From positions 1 through 40,771 of the forward strand of contig JARLGQ010000185.1 in assembly GCA_031292675.1 (NCBI GenBank): a DNA stretch of 40,771 nucleotides, written 5' to 3'. The notes under the pieces were generated by a model. The model was not told the DNA's origin. It searched no databases and saw nothing but the letters and a program-made list of their open reading frames with translations. Each line of letters opens with the position of its first letter. The first letter of the stretch is position 1. Positions 27,992-36,083 of the stretch are shown piece by piece. This stretch comes from Acidimicrobiales bacterium. GTDB taxonomy: Bacteria > Actinomycetota > Acidimicrobiia > Acidimicrobiales > UBA8190. The translations under genes were made by a program, and so were the position numbers.

Positions 27992-28315
27992 TGTGCCACC
28001 CTCGCTCCGCGGCCATCCCACCACGTCCGCCCAGGCCGACGGATCTCGCCCCGGGGGGTGGGGCCACACTATCGGGACCACCGGGTTGCCCCGACTCGAC
28101 GACCGTGGACCGGAACGGTCGTGGATCGTCGGGCGCCTCTGGGTCAGCGGGCCCGGAAGGGCCCGGGCTGACGTGGGCGGGACCCGTCCCGACCGGTCCG
28201 CGGAAAGGCGTGAAGCGGTGTTTCGATGCTTTCGTCACAACTGATGACGACCCTGTCGACCGGCTAGGTGTAGAACGGGGCTTCGGGACTTGGAAGGCGG
28301 AACCAAGGGAAACAC
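27992..28315. other. intergenic region between divergent genes
   Basis: 324 bp between the minus-strand beta-barrel gene and the plus-strand DUF2510 gene, so it should hold both promoters. The sequence is GC-rich with several short inverted repeats (e.g. GGGCCCGG around 28150-28180). I found no convincing promoter boxes and no gene. Confidence 0.3.
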
Positions 28316-29089
28316 ATGGACCTGGAGGGCTGGCACCCCGACCCATTCGGGACACATGAGGAGCGGTTCTTCAAACAGGGCCAGCCGACTCCCCTGGTAA
28401 GAGACAGTGGCGTCGGTTCGTACGACGAACCGCCGGCCTCGGTCACAACGGCGACGGCGGTACCCACCAGAGCGGCCACCCAAGCAACTTCGACACCTGC
28501 AGCTCCTCCGGACAACGGATCATCCCGAGGACCCGGGCGGTCGGAGGGAGACCGGAAGAAGCGGAATCCACCCCAGCAATACCCGAACGATCAACCTGCA
28601 CCGCCGACGCCGGTGCCCGCGACCAAAGTCCCCGCCGGCCCTGCCGGGCGGTCTCGGCCCTCCTGGACGCTTGGTGCATTGCCGAGGAACTGGTGGGTGC
28701 TCGTCACCGCGGTCATCGTCGTGGTCATCATCATCATCTCAGTGGCCGTCGTGAGCGGGAAGAACGGTCCCAATTCCGGTACCGCTCAGACGACGGCTTT
28801 CTGTATAAAGGCGCCACACGACACGGCATGCCCGGATTCACTCCTGCGATCCCAAGAAGCGTTGCTCCACGACTTCTGGGAGGCCTACCTCACGGGCAGC
28901 GCGTGTTACCCGCAGAAGTGCCCAGCGAACAAGGCCGAACTCCTTCTGGCAGCTGCCTCGACTGCAAAGAAGTGGCGTCCGGAGGTAGAAGGTGGTCGAG
29001 CGACGACACCGGCGGCAAGGGCTCTGAACAACGAGATCGCTCACGTTCTCGCTGCAGCGAATACTGCGGACGAGAGCAACGGGCAGTGA
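28316..29089 (+). CDS. DUF2510 membrane protein with extracytoplasmic Cys-rich domain
   Basis: 257 residues. Residues 1-40 are a DUF2510-type element (GWHPDPFGTHEERFF) extended by TPLVRDSGVGSYDEPP. Residues 40-124 are a Pro/Thr/Gly-rich spacer. One transmembrane helix (WWVLVTAVIVVVIIIISVAV) sits at about residues 126-148, and the outer domain carries four cysteines (FCIKAPHDTACPD, ACYPQKCP), likely two disulphides, and ends in a helical stretch. DUF2510 elements are thought to sit on the cytoplasmic side of actinobacterial envelope proteins. The same extended motif occurs twice in the protein at 38232-39578. Start ATG at 28316. Function unknown. Confidence 0.75.
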   Translation: MDLEGWHPDPFGTHEERFFKQGQPTPLVRDSGVGSYDEPPASVTTATAVPTRAATQATSTPAAPPDNGSSRGPGRSEGDRKKRNPPQQYPNDQPAPPTPVPATKVPAGPAGRSRPSWTLGALPRNWWVLVTAVIVVVIIIISVAVVSGKNGPNSGTAQTTAFCIKAPHDTACPDSLLRSQEALLHDFWEAYLTGSACYPQKCPANKAELLLAAASTAKKWRPEVEGGRATTPAARALNNEIAHVLAAANTADESNGQ

Positions 29090-29140
29090 CCACAACGACC
29101 CCGGCGCCTTGAACCCGAGCACACCCTGCGTCTGGGTCGA

Positions 29141-29920
29141 TCACATCAGCGGTGCACTCCGCGACGCGGACGCCGATCCTGGTAGCGACGAGAACGGGAT
29201 CGCCCCCGCTGGAGCCATGATCGCACTGTTGTCGCCCCAACCAGAAAAGGAAATGGTGCTCGACCACGGCTGCCCGTCGTCCGATCCATGGGCGGCATAT
29301 GCCGAGGGGAGCTTCGAGCGCGACATCAGGTCGAGCCGCGCCGAGCCTGTCACGGACCTGCCGTGAGGGATGCGGCCCTCGATTCGCGACACCAGCACTC
29401 CGCGTGTCCGGCCTATCGGCGAAGTGGCAAATGGAGCGATCAAGACCTGAGCCAGCGCCGCCGACGTCGTCACTCCGTCTCCGACCGATGGGTACGGACC
29501 GTCGGACTGCCGGAGTGAGAGCCATTTGCCTGCGGTCGCCGATGCCTTCGTCGCCGAAAGTCCGAGTTGGTCGCGTAATGCGGCGGCATCGCCTTGGAAG
29601 TATTCCACCTGCCCTGTGGACACCACGGTAAATCGGTCATCACCCACAGAGACGGATTCCGTGCCCGAGGAGGGCCGGGCGTCACCCACGACGATCTGCG
29701 AAAAGCCGTCGGCGCTCCACACGGCCCGGTAGTGGAAGCCTGGGGCAGCCGCGCCAGCCCTCAAGGCCTCCTGGAGGAGCTGATCGGGACCGGGGGCTCG
29801 CACCGTCGGAGCCTGAGTCACCGCCAGCCCGATCTCTGTGCCGAGGCCGGCGACGAGCACGAGCGTGACCCACGTTGCGACCCTGGTGGTCCGCGACCGC
29901 ACGCCGGGGGTCCTCGCCAT
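29141..29920 (-). CDS. exported protein of unknown function (lipoprotein-like fold)
   Basis: 259-residue protein with an N-terminal basic stretch and hydrophobic helix (VATWVTLVLVAGLGTEIGLA, residues 15-34), then a secreted domain. The domain has pairs of beta-like segments (SQIVVGDARPSSGTESVSV, VEYFQGDAAALRDQLGL, GKWLSLRQSDGPY) and a late SGWGDNSAIMAP. There is no lipobox cysteine, so it is probably anchored by the uncleaved helix or released. The repeated GD...G...V strand pattern recalls mycobacterial LprG/LppX-type lipid-binding proteins, but this is a guess. It is convergent with the DUF2510 gene. Start ATG at 29920. Confidence 0.6.
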   Translation of the reverse strand: MARTPGVRSRTTRVATWVTLVLVAGLGTEIGLAVTQAPTVRAPGPDQLLQEALRAGAAAPGFHYRAVWSADGFSQIVVGDARPSSGTESVSVGDDRFTVVSTGQVEYFQGDAAALRDQLGLSATKASATAGKWLSLRQSDGPYPSVGDGVTTSAALAQVLIAPFATSPIGRTRGVLVSRIEGRIPHGRSVTGSARLDLMSRSKLPSAYAAHGSDDGQPWSSTISFSGWGDNSAIMAPAGAIPFSSLPGSASASRSAPLM

Positions 29921-30178
29921 GGGCGCAGCGTACGTCGCAGGCTTCCCTCATCGGCTTCGGGGTTCCCTCATCGGGCCGCGAGGAACGGAAGGGATCGACT
30001 CCCCTCCCGGGACGTGCCCGAGTCCGTACGGGATGCCCAGCCATCTCACGGATTCCCGACCTCCTGGGACACGTCACACCCCCTCTGCGAACGCCGGGAG
30101 GAGTGCGGAACATCAACAGAGCCGGATCAAGCCTGACCGTCCGGGATCGGGCAATGTGTCTGTGGGAGACGCTCCTCG

Positions 30179-30457
30179 CTACGGCTGGATCGTCTCGTAG
30201 ACCGGGAACTCCTCGATGACCGGGGGCCCCTGCATTGTCACGCCAGACGCTGCTATTCCCTGTTGAACCCGAGGCAGAGCTGCGTCATAGTCCTGACGCG
30301 ATTCCCAGAAGTCGACCACACACCAACCGCCGTCGACCGGACCCGACGAGTGGAATATGAGGCCTTTCGGCGGTCCGCCGGTCGTAACGTGCTTGTGCAC
30401 GGCAACGAATTCTTCTTCGGTGACACCGGCAAGGTTGGTATGAATCCGAACGGTCAT
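30179..30457 (-). CDS. small ferredoxin-like alpha/beta-barrel protein (ABM-like)
   Basis: 92-residue soluble protein (MTVRIHTNLAGVTEEEFVAV). It shows the beta-alpha-beta layout of the antibiotic-biosynthesis-monooxygenase/dimeric alpha-beta-barrel families: an N-terminal strand, a helix with a HKHV segment, GLIFHSSGPVDGGWCVVDFW, and a C-terminal EEFPVYETIQP. These fold families act in oxidation, heme or degradation reactions, but no catalytic residue is diagnostic here. The ATG at 30457 follows GAGGAG by about 10 nt; GTG at 30466 is possible but has no proper spacing. It lies about 70 bp downstream of the SRPBCC gene in the same direction. Confidence 0.65.
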   Translation of the reverse strand: MTVRIHTNLAGVTEEEFVAVHKHVTTGGPPKGLIFHSSGPVDGGWCVVDFWESRQDYDAALPRVQQGIAASGVTMQGPPVIEEFPVYETIQP

Positions 30458-30529
30458 ATGGACCACTCTCCTCTGATCGCGGTGCCCGATTGTAGGCCAA
30501 GGGGCCCTCGTGGCACCCGCCGATCCCGG

Positions 30530-31210
30530 CTAGGCGCAAGGTGAGGCCTCTACGCGCCGACAATCCGGGCTGAGCGATTCGGCTCGCGCCTTGATGCCAC
30601 CGAGCATTCTTCGGCACATGGCGAAGTCGCCGAACTCCATCAGCAGCACGCCAAGGACAGCCGTCAGCGGGTGTCGCCAGTCGTAGACGGCACAGATGCG
30701 GGTTACGAGGCGGGTGCCGTTGTCGTCGGTGGGAGTGAGCTGCCACGCCCATGTACTGTCCGGCTTGCTCCAGAGCAACCACTCGCCGACTCGAAACGAG
30801 TGGACCTTGAAGGCGGTCTTGAGGGAGGGCGCCCCCGAGGGGGACATCGGCACCCACTGGCCGACCTCGAGCCCCTGCAGGTCGGGCACGACGGTGGTGG
30901 CGCTGGGATGGCCGAGGTTGTCCAGCAGGTCGTTGCTGTACCAGCCGGCGCGCAGACAGCCGACCTGCACGAGCCACGGCCCTACGTCTGCAGGCGGGAC
31001 GTCGATGGTGATCGCCCTGGTCGCTTTGAACTGGGCGTCCGACAGGAGCGCGTCACCGGGAAGGGAGCTGTCGACTTCGGCGGGCGTGGCCCCCCAATGG
31101 AGGTGCCGTCTTCTGAAGAACGGGGCGGTCAAGAAGGACGGCAGATCGTGGGTGACGTCACGGATCTCCGCGAGCAGGTCCCGCAACGTCGGCCTTGCGA
31201 CATCGGCCAT
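30530..31210 (-). CDS. SRPBCC (polyketide cyclase/START-like) protein
   Basis: 226-residue soluble protein. A helical N-terminal region (MADVARPTLRDLLAEIRDVT) is followed by a START-like ligand-binding fold: AITIDVPPADVGPWLVQVG, CLRAGWYSNDLLDN, VGQWVPMSP, EWLLWSKPDSTWAWQL and TRLVTRICAVYDW. This is the layout of actinobacterial SRPBCC proteins, which bind hydrophobic ligands; the ligand is unknown. The ATG at 31210 is preceded by AAGGAG with 8-nt spacing; the frame runs on upstream without similarity. It is followed by the CoA-binding gene's end on the same strand, and the pair could be one operon (93-bp gap). Confidence 0.75.
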   Translation of the reverse strand: MADVARPTLRDLLAEIRDVTHDLPSFLTAPFFRRRHLHWGATPAEVDSSLPGDALLSDAQFKATRAITIDVPPADVGPWLVQVGCLRAGWYSNDLLDNLGHPSATTVVPDLQGLEVGQWVPMSPSGAPSLKTAFKVHSFRVGEWLLWSKPDSTWAWQLTPTDDNGTRLVTRICAVYDWRHPLTAVLGVLLMEFGDFAMCRRMLGGIKARAESLSPDCRRVEASPCA

Positions 31211-31302
31211 CTCGAACGCTCCTTGGGCGGACTTGAGAGCACGTGCCGGCCCGCTGTCACCGCCCTTTGGCGGACAACGCACCACGGCTCCCCTCGGCCG
31301 GA

Positions 31303-31779
31303 CTACACCCGCGTCGGCACCTTGCCTGTCAGCGTGAACATCACGCGCATGACCTTGTGTCCAGGATCGGCCGTGGGATCGAACATGCACGGGCAACCCC
31401 CGTCGATCACCTTGATGCCTTGCTGGCGGCCGAAATCCGCAGCCGACTTCGAGACGCTGCCCGCGCCGAAGGCCCGGTGCATCCAGACGCGCTTGATTCC
31501 GAGCTCGGCACACTCGTGCATCGTGGCATCTGCGGTCTCGGGCTTGGTGCCGATCACGACCCAATCCACCCCGTCGGGAATCGACTTCAGATCGTGGTAA
31601 GAGCGATCGCCTTCGACTTCGTCGGCATGAGGATTGACTGCAAAGACCTCGTATCCCCGCTCTCGGAGGCGTTTGTAGACGACGTTGCTGCCGTGATTGC
31701 CGGGGGTTCGTGACACACCGGTTACCGCCACCCTCCTCTGGGCCAAGAACTCGCTAGCGACTCCTTTCATCTTCTCCAT
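31303..31779 (-). CDS. CoA-binding domain protein (YccU-like)
   Basis: 158-residue Rossmann-fold CoA-binding protein. Visible motifs are VAVTGVSRTPGNHGSNVVYK (nucleotide loop), RGYEVFAVNPHADEVEG, DWVVIGTKPETA and a conserved end with VIDGGCPCMF. It resembles stand-alone CoA-binding proteins related to succinyl-CoA synthetase alpha subunits. No partner gene indicates a reaction. The ATG at 31779 was chosen because GGAGGAGG sits 7 nt upstream; a longer frame to 31881 has no similarity. Confidence 0.82.
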   Translation of the reverse strand: MEKMKGVASEFLAQRRVAVTGVSRTPGNHGSNVVYKRLRERGYEVFAVNPHADEVEGDRSYHDLKSIPDGVDWVVIGTKPETADATMHECAELGIKRVWMHRAFGAGSVSKSAADFGRQQGIKVIDGGCPCMFDPTADPGHKVMRVMFTLTGKVPTRV

Positions 31780-32117
31780 CAGAAGTCCTCCTCCGCGAGC
31801 GACGTTCGCTGACCCCCACGAACGCCAGACCCACCCGACGCGCTCCCCGTAGAGCAGGGAGACGGGGGCCACGGCCGCCATCGTCCCTCACATTTCCTTG
31901 GTTCCAGGGTGACACCTCAGGGTCGTCGACGGCAGGGCCGAAGGACCCCCATCGGGAACCGTCGGGCCATACACGGCGTGTCGAGCACCGTCCTCGGAAT
32001 GCCAGCCGGGGGCACGGTCTTGTCGGACGAGGCCTCAGGCCCCACGGCGCTAGAGACGTTCCCTTTCGTCCTGCTCAGCGGCTCGACAGGTCGCGTGACC
32101 CGGTGACGTGGCGTGTA
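31780..32117. other. intergenic region
   Basis: 338 bp between the CoA-binding gene start and the end of the secreted glycosidase, both on the minus strand. It should hold the promoter for the former. I see no gene and no clear promoter boxes or terminator. Confidence 0.3.
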
Positions 32118-33245
32118 TCAACCTCGTTCCCGGTGTCTCGCCGAGACCGGGCCGGCCAGTCCGTACGTCCGCTTCTCAGAGAGGTAGGACCGGAAGAATG
32201 AGGCCAGATCGTTGGCGGCAGGGCGTAGCGTCCAAGCTCCAGCACGACCGGCGAAGATGTGCGTATACCCACCGGAGGTCGATGTCCCGGGGCCCACCCA
32301 GTAGTTGAGGCCGGCTACATAGCCAAGGGTGCGTATTCCGGTCAGCTCCTCTGCGATGACGGATTCCTGCTGCGCATCGCTGACGGGTAGCCCGTCGCTG
32401 TATCCCATCTCTCCGACAATGACGGGAACGTCTGGTCGGGCGGCATGGATGGCCGCGAGTTCACTCAGCCGCGCATGGGCGGCTGCGGTTGGGTCGGTCA
32501 GTGTCCCTTCTGGATAGCTGTCGAAAGTGACGTTTCCGAGCCGATCGACAGTGCGGTTGTAGAGAGACTTCGGGCTGGCTGCCCACCACCCACTGACTGA
32601 TCGGATGTTCGTGATGACCCCCCTCACTCCATTGGCCTTCAGAGCCCGGTTTGCGATCTCCGTCGTCTGCAGGATGAACCGGTTGAACTGATTGGTGTAG
32701 GTATTGGGCGCATGCCGCCAACTCCAGCCCGACGGGAATGTCGCGTTCCAGTACAGGCCATCCTCGGGCTCTGATATCGGGTCGAAGATGTCCCCGGCTC
32801 GAAAGAAACCCGGATGAGCATCGATGAACGATCGCTCGGCCGATTCGAATTGCGACGGACTCATGATGCCCGTCGCTCCGTTGTCGTCGTGCCATTGGTT
32901 CGGTTGGGTTCGGAACCACACGTGTTTCCCCGCCGCCCGGATGGCATCAATCCATTCCTTCATGTAGGCGGGATACTCCCAGTTCGTGTCGACGGTGATG
33001 TACGTCGTATTGAGCGATGCACAAAGATCGACTGCTTGGGCAATCTGGCTGGCTGTCTCGGGGTGCGTTGCCGTATCCCGACTGACCTTCATCGTGTCGA
33101 TCGACGCGATGAAAGCGCTGGTCCTGCTGGGTGACCTCAGGCTCCCCACCGCCACCATCGGCAACAGCGCCAGCAGTGCCAAAGACAGGACGGCTCCAGG
33201 ATGTGCGAGCTGTTGGTAGAACCTCAGCCGACCAGCCGTGGACAC
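32118..33245 (-). CDS. secreted TIM-barrel glycosidase-like protein (clan GH-A type)
   Basis: 375-residue exported protein. The signal or anchor helix is at residues 18-36 (AVLSLALLALLPMVAVGSL). The barrel begins FIASIDTMKVSRDT and has eight beta-alpha-like units. The likely acid/base is E159 (FDPISEPEDG) and the nucleophile E279 (VIVGEMGYSDG), spaced 120 residues apart as in clan GH-A. WFRTQPNQWHDD and GLNYWVG are other substrate-cleft candidates. The GH family number is uncertain. The GTG at 33245 follows GGAGGCGGAGAG. It is upstream-adjacent to a tRNA-Gly half copy, and the next gene (OsmC) runs the other way. Confidence 0.65.
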   Translation of the reverse strand: MSTAGRLRFYQQLAHPGAVLSLALLALLPMVAVGSLRSPSRTSAFIASIDTMKVSRDTATHPETASQIAQAVDLCASLNTTYITVDTNWEYPAYMKEWIDAIRAAGKHVWFRTQPNQWHDDNGATGIMSPSQFESAERSFIDAHPGFFRAGDIFDPISEPEDGLYWNATFPSGWSWRHAPNTYTNQFNRFILQTTEIANRALKANGVRGVITNIRSVSGWWAASPKSLYNRTVDRLGNVTFDSYPEGTLTDPTAAAHARLSELAAIHAARPDVPVIVGEMGYSDGLPVSDAQQESVIAEELTGIRTLGYVAGLNYWVGPGTSTSGGYTHIFAGRAGAWTLRPAANDLASFFRSYLSEKRTYGLAGPVSARHRERG

Positions 33246-33355
33246 CTCTCCGCCTCCGTCTTACCCTTACGCCTTCATGGTCGCACAACGGGGCAGAGCT
33301 CGCCGAAGTCGGCTATGCCCATGCACCCTTGTTGAGTCGCTGCCTGGACCTTCTC

Positions 33356-33400
33356 CGGAGCGGACGACGAGATTCGAACCCACGGCGCGGACCTTGGCAA
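33356..33400 (-). repeat. decayed 3' half of tRNA-Gly(GCC)-like sequence (site A)
   Basis: On the minus strand the sequence reads TTGCCAAGG, then GGGTTCGAATC and CGTCGTCCGCTCC: the anticodon loop of tRNA-Gly(GCC), the T-loop and the acceptor end. The T-stem has mismatches and the CCA is altered, so it is not a working tRNA. The 5' half is not recognisable. A related copy lies at 39966-40010 in the same orientation, and similarity continues outside the tRNA part (GTCCAGG downstream; GGGGAGTTG and GACGCTGCGT upstream, about 33343-33448). It could be a mobile-element attachment scar or a dispersed tRNA-derived repeat. Confidence 0.6.
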
Positions 33401-33481
33401 GGACCAGAGTCGCAACTCCCCACCAACTTCGGAACTTGACGCAGCGTCATCGGCGTCTTCCACCGACCACAGGAGGCACAC

Positions 33482-33988
33482 GTGGATCCTGAGGAACTGA
33501 AGGAACTCCAGGCCCCGCTGAAGGCTCGCTATCGCGACGACCCGACGGCAGCGAGGATCACCTTGGAGGCAGAGGGCCGCCTTGGGAACGAAGAGGTGAG
33601 CTGTTCCGTGGCGACTGGTCGAGCAGTAGTCGAGGCCGGTCTTCACCCGGCGACAGGGGGCGATGGCACCTTTGCCTGTTCTGGAGACATGCTGCTCCAG
33701 GCGCTGGTGGCTTGCGCTGGCGTGACGCTTCGATCCGTGGCTACCAACCGGGGGGTTGAGGTCGACGGCCTCGTCCGTGCGGAGGGTGACCTCGACTTTC
33801 GTGGAACATTGGGTGTCGATCGAAATGTCGCCGTTGGGTTCACGTCGATCCGGCTGTCGTTCGACCTCTCGAGTTCCGCGTCGGAAGACGAACTCAATGC
33901 CCTTGTCGAGACGACGGAGCGATATTGCGTGGTTCTACAGACGCTCATGCGATCACCACAGATCGAGGTCTCCTCAGCCTCCATGTGA
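33482..33988 (+). CDS. OsmC-family protein
   Basis: 168-residue OsmC/Ohr-like protein, probably a thiol-dependent hydroperoxide or related stress enzyme. The two conserved cysteines appear in QALVACAGVTLR and TERYCVVLQTL, the usual pair of the OsmC family. The N-terminus (MDPEELKELQAPLKARYRDD) is helical with a lead of about 30 residues before the barrel. The GTG at 33482 follows AGGAGG with 5-nt spacing, a strong start. It lies just inside the region between the two tRNA-Gly half copies. Confidence 0.85.
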   Translation: MDPEELKELQAPLKARYRDDPTAARITLEAEGRLGNEEVSCSVATGRAVVEAGLHPATGGDGTFACSGDMLLQALVACAGVTLRSVATNRGVEVDGLVRAEGDLDFRGTLGVDRNVAVGFTSIRLSFDLSSSASEDELNALVETTERYCVVLQTLMRSPQIEVSSASM

Positions 33989-34155
33989 GGGGAGCCGCGG
34001 TGGCCAGTCCGCCAAGCAGCGCCCGCGAGTACTGAGCGGGACGCCTTCGATGCGGACCGCCCTCATACGGCATCCACTGCGCCTGGTGAAGGTCCGTAAT
34101 GGCAACCCCATGACCGACGTGGGACACTTCCCGTCACGTTCGAAGGGAGGTCGGA

Positions 34156-34314
34156 ATGGCTGCACCACAATTCGTCAGCAACAACAGGGACATCGTGATG
34201 GTGCTGCAAGCTGGGTCGTCTGAAATCGCCGGCGACTTCCCCCCCTCGCTGGACGCAAAGGTCAGGGCGGTCCTTGCAACATTGAGGCGCGAGATGAAAG
34301 GGAACGAGGAATGA
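34156..34314 (+). CDS. 52-aa protein coupled to a class II aldolase
   Basis: A 52-codon gene (MAAPQFVSNNRDIVMVLQAG, then SSEIAGDFPPSLDAKVRAV, ending with a charged MKGNEE). The ribosome site AAGGGAGG lies 5 nt before the ATG. Its stop TGA overlaps the aldolase ATG at 34311 (ATGA), so the two are translationally coupled and probably act together. It is soluble with no membrane segment, a short beta-like start and a helical end. I do not recognise a family. It could be a regulatory subunit or just a coupling leader. Confidence 0.65.
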   Translation: MAAPQFVSNNRDIVMVLQAGSSEIAGDFPPSLDAKVRAVLATLRREMKGNEE

Positions 34315-34976
34315 GCGAACTGCTCTTGGCAGCTGAACGAGAGGCCGTGGCAGGCGCGAGCCGCTATCTGGCCGAAAAGGGCCTCGTCATCGGCACGGCG
34401 GGTAACATCTCCGCCCGTCAGGGAGACCTGATCGCGGTGACTCCTACGGGGTCTGACCTCGGGACGGTGACGGCAGAGATGATCACCGTCATCGACCTGG
34501 GTGGCATGGTCGTGGACGGCGACCTCGCCCCCACATCAGAGGTACCGCTTCACACAGGAATCTACGCCGCCACGAATGCCCTTGCCATAACACACGCCCA
34601 TGCCATGGCGTCCACTGCGCTTTCATGTTGTCACGACGAGCTACCGGCACTGCACTACAGCTGTTTGGAATTGGGAGGCACGCCCCGCACGGCACCCTAC
34701 GCCACCTTTGGCTCTCAGGAGTTGGCCGACAATGTCATCGAAGCACTGAAGGGGCGGAACGCCGCCATGATGCAGAACCACGGTTCGGTTGCCTACGGCT
34801 CAACCATGGATCAGGCCATACACCGCCTGGAGCTTCTCGAATGGCTGGCCGAGCTGTACTGGCGAGCCTCTTCCATGGGGATACCCCATGTGCTGACGGA
34901 CAAGGACTTCGAGGCCATCATCACGGCAGCCATCGAGCGTGGATACGGTGCCCTGAAGAAGGTCGACAAGGGCTGA
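34311..34976 (+). CDS. class II aldolase/adducin family protein
   Basis: 221-residue class II aldolase (fuculose-phosphate aldolase/AraD family), which cleaves or epimerises sugar phosphates using a zinc ion. Motifs: GTAGNISARQGDLIAVTPTG, the acid in SEVPLHTGIY, the zinc-ligand pair THAHAMAS, and the third His in QNHGSVAYG. The length is typical. The start ATG at 34311 overlaps the small upstream gene. No sugar-specific transporter or kinase lies nearby, so the substrate is not known; the GC content looks lower than in the hyp operon. Confidence 0.9.
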   Translation: MSELLLAAEREAVAGASRYLAEKGLVIGTAGNISARQGDLIAVTPTGSDLGTVTAEMITVIDLGGMVVDGDLAPTSEVPLHTGIYAATNALAITHAHAMASTALSCCHDELPALHYSCLELGGTPRTAPYATFGSQELADNVIEALKGRNAAMMQNHGSVAYGSTMDQAIHRLELLEWLAELYWRASSMGIPHVLTDKDFEAIITAAIERGYGALKKVDKG

Positions 34977-35296
34977 AGTCAGGATCGGAGGCGGCGATCC
35001 CTGACCGCCCGTAGCACGCGACGCGGCTCGCTGGGGGGCGAATGGAGAGCAAGAAGACCGCGACGTCCCAAAATATCGGGGGCGTCGTCGGCAACCTCGA
35101 GGGTTCGTCTGATTGCTGTGTCGGGTCTACCTGGCTGCCTGTGACAAAACCCTGTCACACCACGTCGACAAACACACCCTTCGCACATCACGGTCGAAAT
35201 GATCTCAGCACCCGCGCTCTACTATGACCGGCACCATGTCGCCCTCGCCCTGCAGACGAATCCCCTGGTCGCCTACGGTAGAAGTGTCAACGTGGG
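34977..35296. other. intergenic region with an inverted repeat
   Basis: 320 bp between the aldolase and the cyclase remnant. It contains TGTGACA at 35140-35146 and TGTCACA at 35153-35159, a perfect 7-bp inverted repeat with a 6-nt spacer, which could be a regulator's operator. It does not fit the CRP site because the TGTGA/TCACA spacing is 10, not 6. A short frame from 35042 exists but I do not regard it as a gene. Promoter boxes are not clear. Confidence 0.35.
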
Positions 35297-35623
35297 ATGG
35301 GAGCATCGGTGACCACCGACAAGGTCATTGCGCTGTTCACCGACCTCGTGGGTTCAACGGAGTTCCAGTCGAGCGTCACACCAGAGATCTCCTACGAGGT
35401 GCGACGAAACCATTTCTCGGCCCTGGGCAAGGCCGTGGCGAAGACCGGATGCCCTCCGGGAACGACGCTGGAGGCCCCAAGTGCAGATGGTCCGCGTCTG
35501 GAGGACTTTCGGGACCCCCAAGGCGGTCGCGACCCATCGCGTCGTCACGATTCCACCAAAAGGTCTTGCCAGTTGGCGGGAACCCGTCCAGCGGGTCCAG
35601 GCACGGGTTGGTCGAGGGGATGA
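35297..35623 (+). pseudogene. remnant of a class III adenylate/guanylate cyclase
   Basis: From about 35309 the translation reads VTTDKVIALFTDLVGSTEFQ and continues SYEVRRNHFSALGKAVAKTG. This is the start of a class III nucleotide cyclase domain with the first metal-binding Asp (FTDLVGS). After about 35465 the match stops: the expected second metal Asp (GDG segment) and the rest of the 170-residue catalytic domain are missing, and the frame continues as Arg/Pro-rich noise. The 3' end overlaps the opposite-strand UBP zinc-finger gene. So this is a truncated, inactive fragment. A deletion junction is likely near 35465. Confidence 0.6.
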
Positions 35624-35892
35624 TGCTGCGGGGGTGCGAGGTGAGGCCCTTCCATGTATTCGTTTGTTCGGTAGTTCCAAAACCAATCCTCGCCTGGCTC
35701 GAAGCTGCGGATGACAGGGTGCCCTGACGAGTTCGCATGCGCGGTCGCGTGCCGGCTGGGCGAGTTGTCGCAACATCCAATGTGGCCGCACTCCGTGCAC
35801 CGTCGTAGGTGTAGCCACCAACCGCCAGAGTCGAGACACTCCACGCAACCGTTCCCGCTTGGTGGAACCTCTGGATCGAAGGAATTCGTCAT
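35545..35892 (-). CDS. UBP-type zinc-finger protein
   Basis: 115-residue protein dominated by a UBP-type zinc finger: GCVECLDSGGWWLHLRRCTE, CGHIGCCDNSPSRHAT, then HANSSGHPVIRSFEPGEDWF. The Cys/His set is complete. Such stand-alone domains are common in actinobacteria with unknown partners; ubiquitin is absent there, so the ligand differs (inference). The ATG at 35892 follows GGGAGGTG. The C-terminal 40 residues are Pro-rich. It lies on the opposite strand to the cyclase fragment and overlaps its non-homologous tail. Confidence 0.8.
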   Translation of the reverse strand: MTNSFDPEVPPSGNGCVECLDSGGWWLHLRRCTECGHIGCCDNSPSRHATAHANSSGHPVIRSFEPGEDWFWNYRTNEYMEGPHLAPPQHHPLDQPVPGPAGRVPANWQDLLVES

Positions 35893-36083
35893 GTCGGCAC
35901 CTCCCGCTACGTATCTGTCGGCGGTTATGGGAAAGAGCTAACGTCGGGAACCACAATGAAGTTGTCTTCGGTCAGCCCCAACTCGTCATACCGCAGGTGG
36001 CCTTTCGCCCACGGTCCGAACGATGTGTTCACCCGAGTCAGACTGACTCTGCTTTCTGATCGCGCTCGAAAGACTACCTCTCC

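Noticed and set aside
33356-33400. Complete tRNA gene
   Set aside because: The acceptor 5' strand and a proper D arm are missing and the T-stem is mismatched, so only a 3'-half-like relic remains.
33131-33439. Plus-strand frame with GRRDSNPRRGPW
   Set aside because: Spurious translation through the tRNA-Gly-like site at 33356-33400.
35140-35159. CRP/Crp-like binding site
   Set aside because: The spacing between TGTGA and TCACA is 10, not 6, so the site does not fit the consensus.
35042-35227. 61-codon plus-strand frame
   Set aside because: Weak ribosome site, Thr/Ser-rich sequence without family features, no coupling to neighbours.
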